NCBI GenBank assembly: GCA_023627715.1
Contig: JAMAHW010000051.1
Location: 124,001 to 188,000, forward strand
Source: Periconia sp. R9002
Taxonomy: Eukaryota; Ascomycota; Dothideomycetes; Pleosporales; Periconiaceae
Direction: 5' to 3'
Length of the DNA stretch: 64,000 nt
Every line of letters starts with the position of its first letter. Position 1 is the first letter of the stretch. The translations under genes and the position numbers were made by a program. The notes below the pieces were generated by a model, which saw only the letters and a program-made list of their open reading frames with translations, was not told where the DNA came from and did no database searches. Below, one piece after another: positions 1 to 11,009 of this stretch.

Positions 1-886
1 AACCCTCCACGCGTCCAATAGCCTTCCGACATAGCGCTGAGTCTCGGGAGCCATAACGATCTTTCACAATGGCCCTGTCGATGCTTCCGTCTTTTGCTAC
101 CTTGAAAATGCCGATTCGCTTGTCCGTCCAAGTTATGCTGATTTCTCTACCTGCCGCATCGGCGTCAATGCTTGCGATCCGAACAGGTTCGTTCCGATCC
201 TCTTCCTCGTCCTCATCCGATTCATCGTCGCTCGCGAAAGCATTAAGAATGGTCCCGATCGCATGCCTCTGAGGTTCTTCAATTACTTGTTTGGATTTCT
301 CGTGCACGCCAGCTTCGGTTCGCAATTTCTGTATCGCTTCCATTCGCAAATGCCAACTGACAAGCTCTTTCCGTAACGATTTCCCGAATCGAATGAGATT
401 CTGTTCCGGCGCAGTCTCGGCGTCTTTTGTTGACATGGGCAGCCATTTGTTCGCCAACGGCTGCAGCGGGATGCAAGGAGGTATGGTGTGCTTGTGGATT
501 CTCAAAACATTCTTGTACTGAGTATTCGGTCGGTTGAACAGGACACTGTATGTTTCGATGAACCGCCCGCCAATGGAGACCTCGATCCTCACCCCTAGCA
601 CATTGCCATTGTCCACTGCGTAGGGATCCGGATCTTTAACTTTGAATGCGGTTATGCCGGCACATGCGCGATAGATATTCTCAATATTGCGTTTCGATTG
701 CTTTTCTGCACACGCTGCTGCCTCGCGACGATTTCGCTCATGTAGGACGGGGCGCTGTTGGAGACGCGCGGGCAGGTGGGGTTGGGAGAGAAGGATTGTG
801 GAGAGGTTTGCACGATGGGCTTGGAGGGTCGCAATTTTTGTGCGCAGGTCGCCGATTTCGTTGTCGAGGGTTTCCAATTCAGACAT
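1..886 (-). CDS. mcm21: CENP-O/Mcm21-type kinetochore protein, C-terminus cut by window edge
   Basis: An uninterrupted frame runs on the minus strand from an ATG at 886 to base 1 with no stop, giving 295 visible codons. The first ~45 residues look coiled coil (start MSELETLDNEIGDLRTK). A CENP-O-like core follows, with GVRIEVSIGGRF, TYSVLFNR and HKHTIPPCIPL, then a helical stretch, an acidic patch (ESDEDEEED) and ISITWTDKRIGIFKV. In this family the protein joins the inner-kinetochore COMA/CCAN complex with Mcm19-, Okp1- and Ame1-type partners. No intron is needed. The gene is divergent from the acetyl-CoA transporter at 1603, with a palindromic E-box between them. The assignment rests on remembered family motifs; the true stop lies outside the window. 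Confidence 0.8.
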   Translation of the reverse strand, partial: MSELETLDNEIGDLRTKIATLQAHRANLSTILLSQPHLPARLQQRPVLHERNRREAAACAEKQSKRNIENIYRACAGITAFKVKDPDPYAVDNGNVLGVRIEVSIGGRFIETYSVLFNRPNTQYKNVLRIHKHTIPPCIPLQPLANKWLPMSTKDAETAPEQNLIRFGKSLRKELVSWHLRMEAIQKLRTEAGVHEKSKQVIEEPQRHAIGTILNAFASDDESDEDEEEDRNEPVRIASIDADAAGREISITWTDKRIGIFKVAKDGSIDRAIVKDRYGSRDSALCRKAIGRVEG

Positions 887-1602
887 GGCGGCGGTGGTGA
901 TGAAGATTGCGGGGTGATATTGTGATTGTTGACGTTATGTTCAAGGTTGATATCGGAGGGATGCATAGATACAGGGTATAGATGGGGCTTAGCGTCATCG
1001 CGTGATCACGTGATCGGGCGCTGCCCACCCATCTCTTGTACCTCCGGCTTTTGGAGCTGTGATTCTGCAGAGAGCAACAGAACACCATCACGACATTTAC
1101 TACCGCGAAACGGAGGCACAGTGTATTATCCAGCCTAAACTCTGAGCCAATGTGTTTAGAGAGCCTCATACCGATATTTTGCGCTTGTCAGGACCGACGC
1201 TAGCGACTATTACCGAACAGGCCACGTTCCAATCCGCCGAGGACCTCATCTTTCGTCAATCGTTCCGCGAAGGAGACACGTAGTAGTGCACCCCGAGGCC
1301 TTCCTTCAACCGGCTGCTACATGGATTCCCACATCCTTCGACGAATCACCCCCCTGCGATAATCCTCTCTCATCCTCAAGTGTTTTTCGTTGCCAATTGC
1401 CACCCCTCCATTCTTCCCGAACTTCAGCAATCACTCCCTCTGCTACGTCCTACGCAACGTCCACTCAAGCTCCAAGTCTTCGACCCATCAAGCTCCGGAA
1501 AGGCAAATCCACGAATTAAATCCGCAAATTGAGCATCAACCACCACAACCGCATTACGCATAGCCCTGCAAACGTCACCAATTCCGATCCGTCGCATCAC
1601 AA
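887..1602. other. Divergent intergenic region, CENP-O / acetyl-CoA transporter
   Basis: This 716-base gap holds the two 5' flanks. It contains a perfect 12-base palindrome with CACGTG at 1004-1015 and pyrimidine-rich DNA before the transporter ATG. I see no gene in it. Confidence 0.6.
1004..1015. promoter_or_regulatory. Palindromic E-box GATCACGTGATC
   Basis: The 12-base sequence is its own reverse complement and centres on CACGTG, the core bound by bHLH factors (Cbf1/Pho4 type). It lies 118 bases upstream of the CENP-O start codon and about 590 bases upstream of the transporter start. Binding is inferred. Cbf1 acts at yeast centromeres and promoters, so a link to a kinetochore gene is only suggestive. 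Confidence 0.4.
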
Positions 1603-3449
1603 ATGAGCAAACGCGCCAGCAAAAAAGAAAATCGCAAATCTGTGCTACCGTCACCTCCCGAGGACCCAGCAGTAGTTATCAACAACAGTGATGCACAAAA
1701 GACGCGCAGAGCTATGAATAATCTTATGGAGCATAGGCGGAGGCATGGGTCGATTGACAACACGTCGCCTACGAGCCAGGTGGCTTCGTTGATGGGTCGC
1801 TCCAACTTCACTCTGGATGATGATGTACCGGAACTAGAGAAGTCGGACGAGTCCTCGGCAGGCTTTTTTGACCTTTCGAAGAAAGATCAGAGAAATTTTC
1901 TGTTGCTGGTCTTGCTTTATTTTCTCCAAGGCATACCTATGGGTCTAGCTATGGGATCTGTACCGTTTTTGCTCAAAACCGTGGCATCGTACTCGGCACT
2001 CGGTGTTTTCTCTCTCGCTGCATACCCATATTCTTTGAAGCTGTTTTGGAGCCCTATTGTAGACGCGGTATGGTCGCCCACTGTGGGACGCCGGAAGAGT
2101 TGGATTCTGCCCATTCAAACCATCTCCGGATTCTCAATGCTGTGGCTTAGTACAGCGGTCAACAAGCTGATGGAAGCTGCTGGTAGCAAAGACTCCAGCG
2201 GAATTTGGAATTTCACCTTTTGGTGGTTTGCGCTCGTGTTCCTTTGTGCGACTCAGGACATTGCAGTAGATGGTGAGTTTCTAGACTGTGAATATTAGTA
2301 GGAGACACTAACTAACACACCTAGGTTGGGCGTTGACCCTTCTTTCTCAGAGCAACCTTGCCTACGCCTCCACGGCACAAACTGTTGGCTTGACGGCTGG
2401 TTCGTTCTTGTCGCACACTGTTTTCCTCGCCTTCAACTCGAAAGACTTCGCCAACAAGTGGTTCCGTTCTACGCCCCAGGAAACCGGCCTTTTAAATCTG
2501 GATGGCTATCTCAGGTTCTGGGGCTGGGCATACCTGCTCGTGACGCTGGGCTTGGCTCTCATGAAGCGTGAAGAGCGAACCAAGGAGCGAGAAGGCATCA
2601 TGGAAGTGTACCGAACGATGTGGGGAGTCCTCAAACTCAAAAACATTCAAACATTCATCATCGTTCATTTGATTGCAAAAATTGGTTTCCAGGCCAACGA
2701 CGCCGTCACCAGTTTGAAGCTCCTTGATAAGGGCTTCAGTCAGGAGGACCTGGCCCTGACTATCCTGATCGACTTCCCTATTGAGGTCTCCTTAGGCTAC
2801 TATATCGGAAAATGGTGCCAGACATATCCGCCCATGCACATCTGGTGCTGGGCTTTCATCGGCAGGTTGGGGGCTGCTGGTTTTGCGCAATTCGTTGTGT
2901 CGATTTTCCCAGCCGGCGGCACCACGACGTCGTATCTGCTCTTGGTTATCAGCGAGCACGTGCTCTCGACGTTTATGAACACCGTCATGTTCGTCTCCGT
3001 ATCGGCCTTCCATGCTAAGATTTCGGACCCCGCTATCGGAGGCACCTACATGACGCTCCTCGCTACGTAAGTTCTAGTGGCACATTATTAATGGCAGCAA
3101 TTGACTAATGCGATCCAGGGTCTCGAATTTGGGCGGCACGTTCCCGAGATATTTTGTGCTTAGATTTGTGGACTTCTTCACGGTCGCCACGTGCGAACCT
3201 CCGACATCTCCGCCCAAAGCCGAACTACTCAAAGGCGATCTCGTCACGCAAGCCTTTTCATGTGCGATGGAGGCCGACAAGCATCGCTGCATTGATGGCG
3301 GGGGCCGCTGCAATGTGACTCGGGATGGATACTATGTGACCAACATCATCTGCATCGTCATTGGTATCGTGACGTTCTGGGGTTTTATCAAGCCAGCCGT
3401 GATGCGGATTCAGGCGCTTCCTCTACGCGCGTGGCGGTTATCAGAATAG
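1603..3449 (+). CDS. Acetyl-CoA transporter, AT-1/SLC33A1 family
   Basis: Three exons (1603-2272, 2325-3066, 3119-3449) give 580 residues; both introns are 52 nt with GT-AG ends. After a polar N-terminal tail of ~95 residues come about 11-12 membrane segments. Family features are the first span (LLYFLQGIPMGLAMGSVPFL), SPIVDAVWSPTVGRRKSW, ATQDIAVDGWALTLL (spanning intron 1) and SNLGGTFPRYF (spanning intron 2). Near the C-terminus is a Cys-containing loop followed by a last span. Members move cytosolic acetyl-CoA into the ER lumen for acetylation of glycoproteins and lipids. Restoring the reading across both splice sites reproduces the conserved family sequence, so the model is firm. Confidence 0.93.
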
Positions 3450-4437
3450 ACCAATTGGGAGAGTATTTTAGACGAGGAAGTATATGCTTTATACATAGAT
3501 ACATATGATCAATTTTATTCATCTTACCCATCCATGTATACATGCGCAATGACACAAAGTCGGAACTTTTTCCACTTGAGCCTCATAAATCCGAGAAGCC
3601 CAAAGCAGCTTAGCGCAAACGTGATCAGGCGTCGGCCAATGGCGGCGAGGCTTGCATAGCTGGTCGGTATCTGACGCAGGGCTGGGCCTAGGGGCGTCAC
3701 GTAAGCCGGCACAGTCTCGATTCGGCTGTTTGGGCTGATTATGACATGACAGCAAGGCTCAGTCAGTCGACGAACCTTGACGAGGAAAAGCAAAGAAAAA
3801 TTCTCTTAGGTTCGCCCCGTTTCCAGATGATGACATGATGCTGCGGCGAATAGGATAACTGTTTAGTGTGCGTTCTTTTTACAGATTTGACTGGGGATTG
3901 AGGTCATCAGCAGTGGATGATGGTTTTTTTTGGTGGACCGCAATGAGGCGGTATGTCGTGTTTTGTAATCAAAGGTACCCGATAGCACTTTGGTTACACG
4001 TATCAGAGCGTCGTACCGTAACACTTCGTATCTCGTCGTTGTACACGATCGCGCGTTTTGATACGCCATACGGGTACAGAAACGGGCGCTAAGCCCAAGA
4101 CGGTACGCGTTTCCTGATCATGTCATTGCCTCTGCCTTGGGGAGTGAGTTAGTTAATTGCATGCCATGTCCCGGTCTCCACTTTCTCTCATAACAGTTAC
4201 TTTGTCTCTGTGCGCTGCTTTCTTATCGCCTTCTCTCTTTAAATACTCTCGATAACCCGGTGTTTTTCGGTCCGTCTAGCGTTCGCATCATCAATCTTTC
4301 CACGGCGGCGGCAGCTTCTGTTATAACTTTTTCTCTCTCGCTCGACTGATATCAAACACCAATCAATCGTACATACAAACTTTTGTCGTATACGCAGTCA
4401 AATACGAGATTGCTTCCCCATCGAGAAATCAATCGCC
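3450..4437. other. Intergenic, including peroxiredoxin promoter
   Basis: No gene is supported here. An open minus-strand stretch around 3524-3793 lacks an ATG and any recognisable domain. The last ~250 bases are CT-rich and include a TATA-like element. Confidence 0.5.
4238..4245 (+). promoter_or_regulatory. TATA-like element upstream of peroxiredoxin
   Basis: TTTAAATA lies 200 bases before the ATG, inside a CT-rich region typical of strongly expressed fungal genes. It is a consensus match only. Confidence 0.3.
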
Positions 4438-5302
4438 ATGGCATTCACCGCATACTCCCCCAAGGCGCGCGTCCAACGTCCCGCCCCCAATTTCAACGGC
4501 ACCGCCGTTGTCGACGGCACCTTTGAAGGCAAGTCGAAACCCAACGCAACCTGCCCTGCATTAGCCTCCATCCACCCTCCAACCACGCATCACCACCCCT
4601 CCTCGCTCCGTCTCCGACTAACCTCCTCCAAACAGACTGCAGCCTCACACAATACACCTCCAACAAGCAATGGCTGGTCCTAGGCTTCGTGCCCATGGCT
4701 TGGACCTTCGTGTGCCCGACCGAAATCCTCGCCTTCAGCGACCGAGCCAAGGACTTCGCCGATCGCGGCGCGCAAGTCGTCTTCGCCTCCACCGACTCTG
4801 AATACTCCCTTCTCGCATGGACCAACGCCAGCAAGCGCGATGGCGGCCTCGGCAAGATCAACATCCCCCTCTTGAGCGATAAGAACCACCAGTTGAGCAA
4901 GGACTATGGCGTCTTGATTGAGGAGGAGGGCATTGCGCTGCGAGGACTTTTCATCATCGATCCCAATGGTATCGTACGACAGGTCAGTAAATTCTCCCTA
5001 CAGAAAATCATATATCACATCACGTATCCCCTCTTCAAACACTCCTTTCCCCACAAATCGCAAACAAGAAACTAACCCAGTGCATTTAGATCACCATCAA
5101 CGACCTCCCCGTCGGCCGCAGCGTAGACGAAACCCTCCGCCTCCTCGACGCCTTCCAGTTCACCGACAAGTACGGCGAGGTGTGCCCCGCCAACTGGAAC
5201 CCCGGAGAGGCCACCATCAAGGCCACGCCCGAGGGCAACAAGGAGTATCTGCAGAAGGTGCACACGGATGCGGATATGAGCGGCACGAACGGTACCAAAT
5301 AA
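4438..5302 (+). CDS. Typical 2-Cys peroxiredoxin (thioredoxin peroxidase, Tsa1 type)
   Basis: Three exons (4438-4528, 4636-4982, 5090-5302) give 216 residues, the usual length. The enzyme reduces peroxides with thioredoxin. The peroxidatic cysteine is C57 in [11 protein letters not shown], with P50 and T54 completing the active-site pattern; the resolving cysteine is C178 in GEVCPANW. The GGLG motif of hyperoxidation-sensitive eukaryotic enzymes is at 100-103, but the partner C-terminal YF is YL (EYLQKV). Intron 1 (4529-4635) must use a GC donor (AAG|GCAAGT): no GT donor restores the frame into [10 protein letters not shown]. Intron 2 (4983-5089) is GT-AG. No targeting signal is seen, so it is probably cytosolic. 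Confidence 0.95.
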
Positions 5303-6184
5303 ATGGGTGGAGTGAAGTGTTTTAGAGAATTGAGAGGATGGCGGGATGGGGAATGGAGGGTATACCCTTGTGTGCATTTTTGAGAATATGGAGGTTTTTG
5401 AAAGGAGGGGAGGATATGGGGAGATTGGGTTTGCATAGTGTGTATGTGTATAAGAGTTGTGTATCGTACGTGTGTGTGTATGCAGATGAGATGAAGATGC
5501 GCGTGTATGTGGAGCTTGAGAGATAAGGGAGCAGAGGTTCGATGGAAATTTGTACCTTAGCAGCATCTTCCCCTATATCATATTGAACAATATCCACTCT
5601 ACTCCTCTTCTTCCTCTTTCTCTATTTCGCCTGCGATGTGGATCGTTGATTTGTTGCGCGGGGATCCATATCCCTTCTTCGCTCCTTTTTAATTGAACCT
5701 GCTAGACTTACATATAAGATCCTTTTTCATTTCTTTGTAAACCCGTCTGTATGTGCAGAGGGATGGCACGCTAGGAGGTTATATATTAGGTAGCTAGTGT
5801 ACCAGGCGTTATTCACAAATCAGATAACTATACTAGACATACTATGTAGGTAGTAGAGCTTCTAATTCGTAGAACTTATTAGTCCTCCCGCTATGTGACC
5901 TACCGGCGTGTCACCCCCCCGCCTTTCCCTTTGTAAACTGGTCTGTCCGTAGAAGACTAGGATGGAACTGTACGGATCGCGTTTGTGTGAATTGGGTGTC
6001 TTTCGCTCTGATAATTTACCCATCCAGTGTTTTTGTCCTCGCAAACGATCGGTGTAACCACCCACAGTATCAACACTGCCAAAAACGGCCCCCAAAACCA
6101 TACATATTACATACATACATAAACCCACCTCTCAAACCCCCCATCCATTCCACCCTCAACCCCAACCAACCCCCCCCCAAAAAA
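5303..6184. other. Intergenic
   Basis: The 3' flank of the peroxiredoxin is GT-rich (about 5380-5520). The stretch before 6185 ends in a C-run and A-run leader. No gene is seen. Confidence 0.5.
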
Positions 6185-7185
6185 ATGAAAACAAAAATGA
6201 ATCCCTACGAAGCCAACCCGGATAAGATACCACCCACAGACCGGTTCGCAGATGTTCCTCTTTATGGGAGGTACGATCCGCGTCCCGACGACTTCCAGCC
6301 TGATGCCCAACACGTGAATAGCACTACGCCAGAGTCACTCGAGTACTGGTCCGCCGTGCTAGAAAAATGTACCCCATCGAATCGGATCTACGAGAGCGGA
6401 GACGAAGGTCGAGATGTGTTTGCACTAGGGAGCCTTATTGTAAAATCGAGCCATTTGAAAGAGACGGTAAAGGGAGAGCGGGATTACTCGTTCGCGGATG
6501 CGAATGAGTGTAAGGCTGTGGAGTTGGTGAGGGGGGTGCTGGAGGGGGAGGAGGGAGGTGGGGTTAAAGTGCCGAGGATTTGGTTTGCTGGGAAGGTATG
6601 TATTGGTTTTGAATTAAAACTACAATTACCCATCTACACACACACACACGCAGCAATAAACCACATACACCTTACATGTCATGATAAGCACCTGACGCCG
6701 AAGCAAAAAAGATCAATGAGCGCGACGTCTTAGTACAGGAGAGGATCCCCGGCGTCGGCCTCAACATAGCCTGGCAATACCTCACCGCCGCCCAAAAAGC
6801 CCTCTTCAAAACCCGCACCCGGTCCCTCGTCAAAACCCTCCACACCATCTCCCCCTCCCCCTCCACCCCCTCCTACCTCACCCCGGACCCCGATCCCATC
6901 CGCCACCGCGGGATTCAGGAGCTCGAACACAGCATCCTCTTCTCCCCGCCGTCGTCGTGCGATCACGGCTTCATGCACAACGACGTGTCGCTTTCCAACA
7001 TTATCGTCGACGCGGATGGGGTTGTGGGGTTGGTTGATTGGGAGATGGCGGGGTGGTTTGGGTGGAAGAGGGCGAGGGAGGTGCATGTGCGGATTCGGAT
7101 GCCGAGGAGGGAGAATTTTGCGAATGTGGTGTTGGAGGAGGACGTGTTGGGGGATATTTTGTTTTGGAATGATTTGTATGATTGA
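6185..7185 (+). CDS. APH-type (aminoglycoside phosphotransferase-like) kinase
   Basis: Two exons (6185-6595, 6712-7185) give 294 residues. The second half carries the protein-kinase-like APH catalytic signature: HNDVSLSNIIVD (catalytic D, metal-binding N) followed by GLVDWEMAGWFG. Fungi have many such proteins; most have unknown substrates and few act on antibiotics. The intron (6596-6711) has a good GTATGT donor and a weaker AAAAAAG acceptor, but it restores a continuous sequence ending the first exon in WFAGK and starting the next with INERDVLVQE. A second in-frame ATG at 6197 could also be the start. The C-terminus is compact compared with larger family members. Confidence 0.82.
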
Positions 7186-8252
7186 GGGGGGAAAGGGGGG
7201 TGGGCTCTGGTAGGTGGTGAAGTAGAAATGCAGAGCGTAGATATAGATGGCATATGGTTTGCCTGTGTTCTTTTTATGTATTTCGTTCTTCTGAAGGGAA
7301 GGCAGTGGATGGTTTAATAACGCTATATCGTGCTCATGTTGTGTCTAGTGCTGATCAAGGTTCTTTAACGACAATACATGTTTACCTATCAGATCAAGTT
7401 GCAAATGGTGTTTAGATGGAAGAAGAGAAGCTTGAGCCCATCAACGATACCTACCACCACCCGGAACATGACTCGTACACCCCACTAACCCAAACCCAGC
7501 CCTAGCGCAGCCCCCCGGCGCGGCGAAACCTTGGAGCCGGGCTCCAGACGACCTTTTCTCACCGGTCGCGTTCAACCTCAGGCCAACTACACACACACCA
7601 TCTACCTACACAAGGCACCCACACGACGCGCGCGCAGCTGTACATCATGTTCCGTACAAGCCCACGCCATCGCAAACCAAACAAACCAACCGTGGCCTTT
7701 ACCTTTGTAAACACCAACAACCCTCTTCAGTATACGTCGTCTTCTCCTTCCCAATGAGAGACTCGTTTGTCAAAAGAGGCAGAGTAGAATCCGGTCCCAA
7801 GCGATATCAACTTTAGCATTTTTGACCATTTGTTTTTCCGGGTGCCTTTCCTTTTCTCTGCCCTTGGCTTTGTGCTGAGGGGAGAGGTTCGGTGGGGAGG
7901 TATTGATGCTTGGGTCGGGACATATTTTTTGTTTTTCTTTCTGCAATGTGTGATGTAGTGTGTAGTGTTATGTGATGTGGAGGTGTTATGACGGGGATGC
8001 GGATACGAGGGGTGAGTAAGGAAGGGTACAAGGAAGTGAAGAGCAGAGTGTTTTCTTGTGGAGGGTATTCACAGCCACACCGGGACGTCAGGTCGATGGC
8101 TTATTTCGTATCGAGACTTCCATTTTTCATTTCCTATTGTACTTTTCCATTTCCCATATTCCATGTTCGTTTCCCATTTTCCATTTCCATTTCCCATATT
8201 CCATTTCCATTTCCCATATTCCACCACCACTCTCCCTCACACTCCCCTGTCC
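7186..8252. other. Intergenic
   Basis: No gene is supported. The region is AC-rich around 7440-7640 and holds the CCATTT repeat near its right end. Confidence 0.5.
8145..8222. repeat. Short tandem repeat, CCATTTCC/CCATATT units
   Basis: Two exact adjacent copies of a 20-base unit lie at 8181-8200 and 8201-8220 (CCATTTCCATTTCCCATATT). Degenerate CCATTTCCCATATT copies start near 8145. It is a microsatellite-like array in noncoding DNA. Confidence 0.85.
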
Positions 8253-8682
8253 TCATCCATGTTGACCCGAAGGAGGCGCAGAAGGCGTATACACATGCAA
8301 CGGAATAACCAACCTAACACAACGCGGTGGCCCCGATTTCCTCTGCCCCAACCACCTCTTCTTCGAGTTCCTCCTCTCCTGCTGCCACACTCGCTGTAAA
8401 TCCTCCTCCAGCGATCCCTCCATCGCACACTCAGCGTCCACATCCCCATCACCTAATCACATCAATATCAACTAAATCAATGACTGAGGGGTAGGTATGT
8501 AGATGCATGACTGCGCCGCATCGGCACGTACCAATGATATCTCTGGGATTTTCCCGGTTGTTGGCGGAACTTTTCCGCCGTTTCCAGATCCGGCGGCGGC
8601 GGAGGAGGAGGAGGATGAGGGGTGGGAGGCATGTTGCGAAGAAGGCGAGGAGCGCGATTACGGTTTCACGTGACCAGGTCAT
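8253..8682 (-). CDS. Small single-span membrane protein, unknown function
   Basis: I infer two exons, 8682-8532 and 8452-8253, giving 116 residues. The start MTWSRETVIALLAFFATC leads into one hydrophobic span ending in LILLLL, then a strongly basic RRRRIWKRRK stop-transfer segment and a polar tail. The intron (8453-8531, 79 nt) has a GTACGT donor and a TTAG acceptor and joins the frames as ..RDIIG|DGDVDAEC... The basic patch after the span suggests a cytosolic C-terminus. I do not recognise the family. Support comes from frame restoration and membrane topology, so the model is moderate. Confidence 0.5.
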
Positions 8683-8745
8683 TTGGTTTTGGGCTAGGGT
8701 TGTGCAGTTGATTTTGGGAAGGTGGAAGGAGGGGGTGATGATGGC

Positions 8746-8876
8746 GATGAAGAGGTTGGTGAAATTGTTTGGGGGGTTGAAGATATATGTATTATCTGAG
8801 TATTGGGGAAAGGGAGAGAGTGACGATCGTGATGAAGAGGTTGAGGAGATTGTTCGAGGGTTGAAGATATATGTAT
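8746..8876. repeat. Imperfect direct repeat, ~48 bases, two copies
   Basis: About 8746-8793 and 8831-8876 share GATGAAGAGGTTG...GGGTTGAAGATATATGTATT, separated by ~40 bases. They lie in the 5' flank of the small membrane protein gene. Confidence 0.75.
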
Positions 8877-9163
8877 TCTGTGTTTCAAAAAATGGGGAAC
8901 CCAAGTTGAAGGTTGCAGTGACCCAAGACCTGTGATCCAGTGACCATGCCCACCCCGTACGACCAACCCCTGCCGGCAAAGAAGATGGAAACCCTTACTG
9001 ACCACTGTGGACTCATGCCGGCACCAGCCGGATTCTGACCTAGTCGCACATTTGGCATTCGGATGCAGGCCTTGCAGGTACCAATAGGAGTATGAAATAG
9101 TGGCGTAGACCATCCCCCCACCTTATTGGCGGGAGAGTCCAAGACCCTTGTAAATGCGCAGAG
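8877..9163. other. Intergenic
   Basis: Nothing recognisable is seen. A short in-frame stretch from an ATG near 8946 ends after ~30 codons. Confidence 0.4.
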
Positions 9164-9406
9164 GTGCTAGAATTTCCTGTATTATGGCGGGCTGTGGAGA
9201 GATCTGGGATGGTTCTGGTAGAGAAGGCTGAATTCATGAAGTGGATGACCGGAAGCCTCTACGATCCCGCGCGAAAGCGACAAGCAACCGAAGAGGCCTG
9301 CCATTATGATTTGGGACGCATTGATGATGATACTATACAAGGCGTTAAACCTGCATCAATAAATCCTCTTCCCTGGATATATGCACGGTTAGGATTGCGA
9401 GCATAG
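9164..9406 (+). CDS. Hypothetical 80-residue ORF, possibly a terminal exon
   Basis: The frame has protein-like composition (GSLYDPARKRQATEEACHYD, then INPLPWIYARLGL) and stays open upstream to about 9150. There is no ATG; the first codon is non-ATG. It may be the last exon of a gene whose 5' part I could not join, or a remnant. I do not recognise the family. Confidence 0.3.
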   Translation: MLEFPVLWRAVERSGMVLVEKAEFMKWMTGSLYDPARKRQATEEACHYDLGRIDDDTIQGVKPASINPLPWIYARLGLRA

Positions 9407-11009
9407 GGAAGCTTCCTATACATCCGATGAAACAGTTTACTTAATCCATCTATCTCCTCGTTTCACTAAGCCACGATATCGAGAACCTAGGGCTACTGCA
9501 TGTTCACCTCGTATTGACAGTTAACTAGTTGATCATCCTGCACCATCAATGTATCCTGCGACATTCGAGAATAGCCCAGATGGTCTGCAGTTTTTTTGTG
9601 CGTCCTGTCATGCACCATACCTCAGCTCTGCATCTTCGGTGGACGTGTTTTTTGATTTTGTTACGGATCTGCGCTTTCCGAATTTTGTTTGCAGATTTTG
9701 TTTCCAGACTTTGAACATGACATCTCCATCTTTAGAAAGTCAGGTTTCAGGTTTTGCAGCTCAGATTCTGGAGAATTTCAGATTTGGAATGTCAGATTTT
9801 GATTTCTCACATCCAAATGGGCGTGTGGCTATGCGACCAGGTGTGGCGTTTTGCTGGGTCGTTGTTATTGGTGTACGACGCGCCTTGTGTAACTTCAGAA
9901 TCTGACAGACTCCCAACAGCGGGCCGTCGAATTATTTGACAGTAATATGGGTTACTGTGCCACGCTGGCCAATGAGGTGGAAGATCCATATCAGAGGGAT
10001 GGTTTCCAATTGCGAAATATGGGTTCAGAATCTGAAACATTTTGGCGCCTTTTCTTTTCTGTGTACCCGCAAATATAAACGCTACTGGTCGGAACTGTTG
10101 CTATAGCTCATTAGGCTAATCTTTTCAAAAAGTTAGACATAGACGGAATTGAGAAATGTGTTGTTAGTCAACATTTTTTGATTTGCAAGCAATCTTTTTC
10201 TAGGACTCGTTTTTTGATTCAAGCACATCGCCTCAATGACCTAGAAAACTCGACTGGGTCAGCTACGTGAAGAACACATGATATTTTAGGATGCGGAACA
10301 GCTGAATGAAGAAGAGCGACAGGAAGAGTACTTATTTCTCTTGTTGCTCTGAATGTTCTAGGAGGGGATTCGCCGCAAGGACCAGTGTTGGTTTATGGAT
10401 CGATTTTGGATTGCTCGTTAGTTGTGAAGAAGGGTGAGGTCCGCCCTGCCCCTCGCATCGGACGTTTCTACTGAACGCCATCCCATGAGGCCTTGCACAA
10501 AACAAGCCACCGCCTATCAACTTGACTATTGTGCCACATCGCAATGAGAAATACTCGACAGTAAACTATCAACAATTCACTCGATTACATTCGCGATAGG
10601 AATGGTTTATCTCCTCACTAGTCCAAGCCTTGAGCCGTTTACAGTCGCTGCCTAGGCGTGTATACGGCTGGCATGATCGCCCAGTTCACGCATGCCAAGA
10701 CAAACACGCATTATTGACCCCGCATCCACCGCCAATCGAGAGACAGAGGTTGATGATAGATATCGTCCCCTGCGAATAGGGGTTGCCGCATTGTCCGTTG
10801 TACAGTCGGTGACGTGGAGATCATGCCATATTGCAAATGGGTCTTTCCTATTGCATTATCAAATACATCAATCAATACTGATAAGATTAACCACGTCCAG
10901 AAACTTCTATAGATACTGTCTATTGCGAAGAGAACCACACTTCTGATACTTTCGACAGATACTGTCTTACCTGTTGGCCTGATCTACTCGCATTCACCTT
11001 TCGCACGCC
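9407..11009. other. Intergenic, with CAGATTTT/TTCAGATTCTG-like short motifs
   Basis: No gene is supported. From about 9650 to 10040 the motif CAGATTTT or CAGATTCTG recurs in both orientations, for example TTCAGAATCTGA near 9893 and 10023. The rest is unremarkable. Confidence 0.45.

Noticed and set aside
3524..3793. 89-codon open stretch on the minus strand
   Set aside because: It begins with TTG, has no in-frame ATG that fits, no domain and no splice partners.
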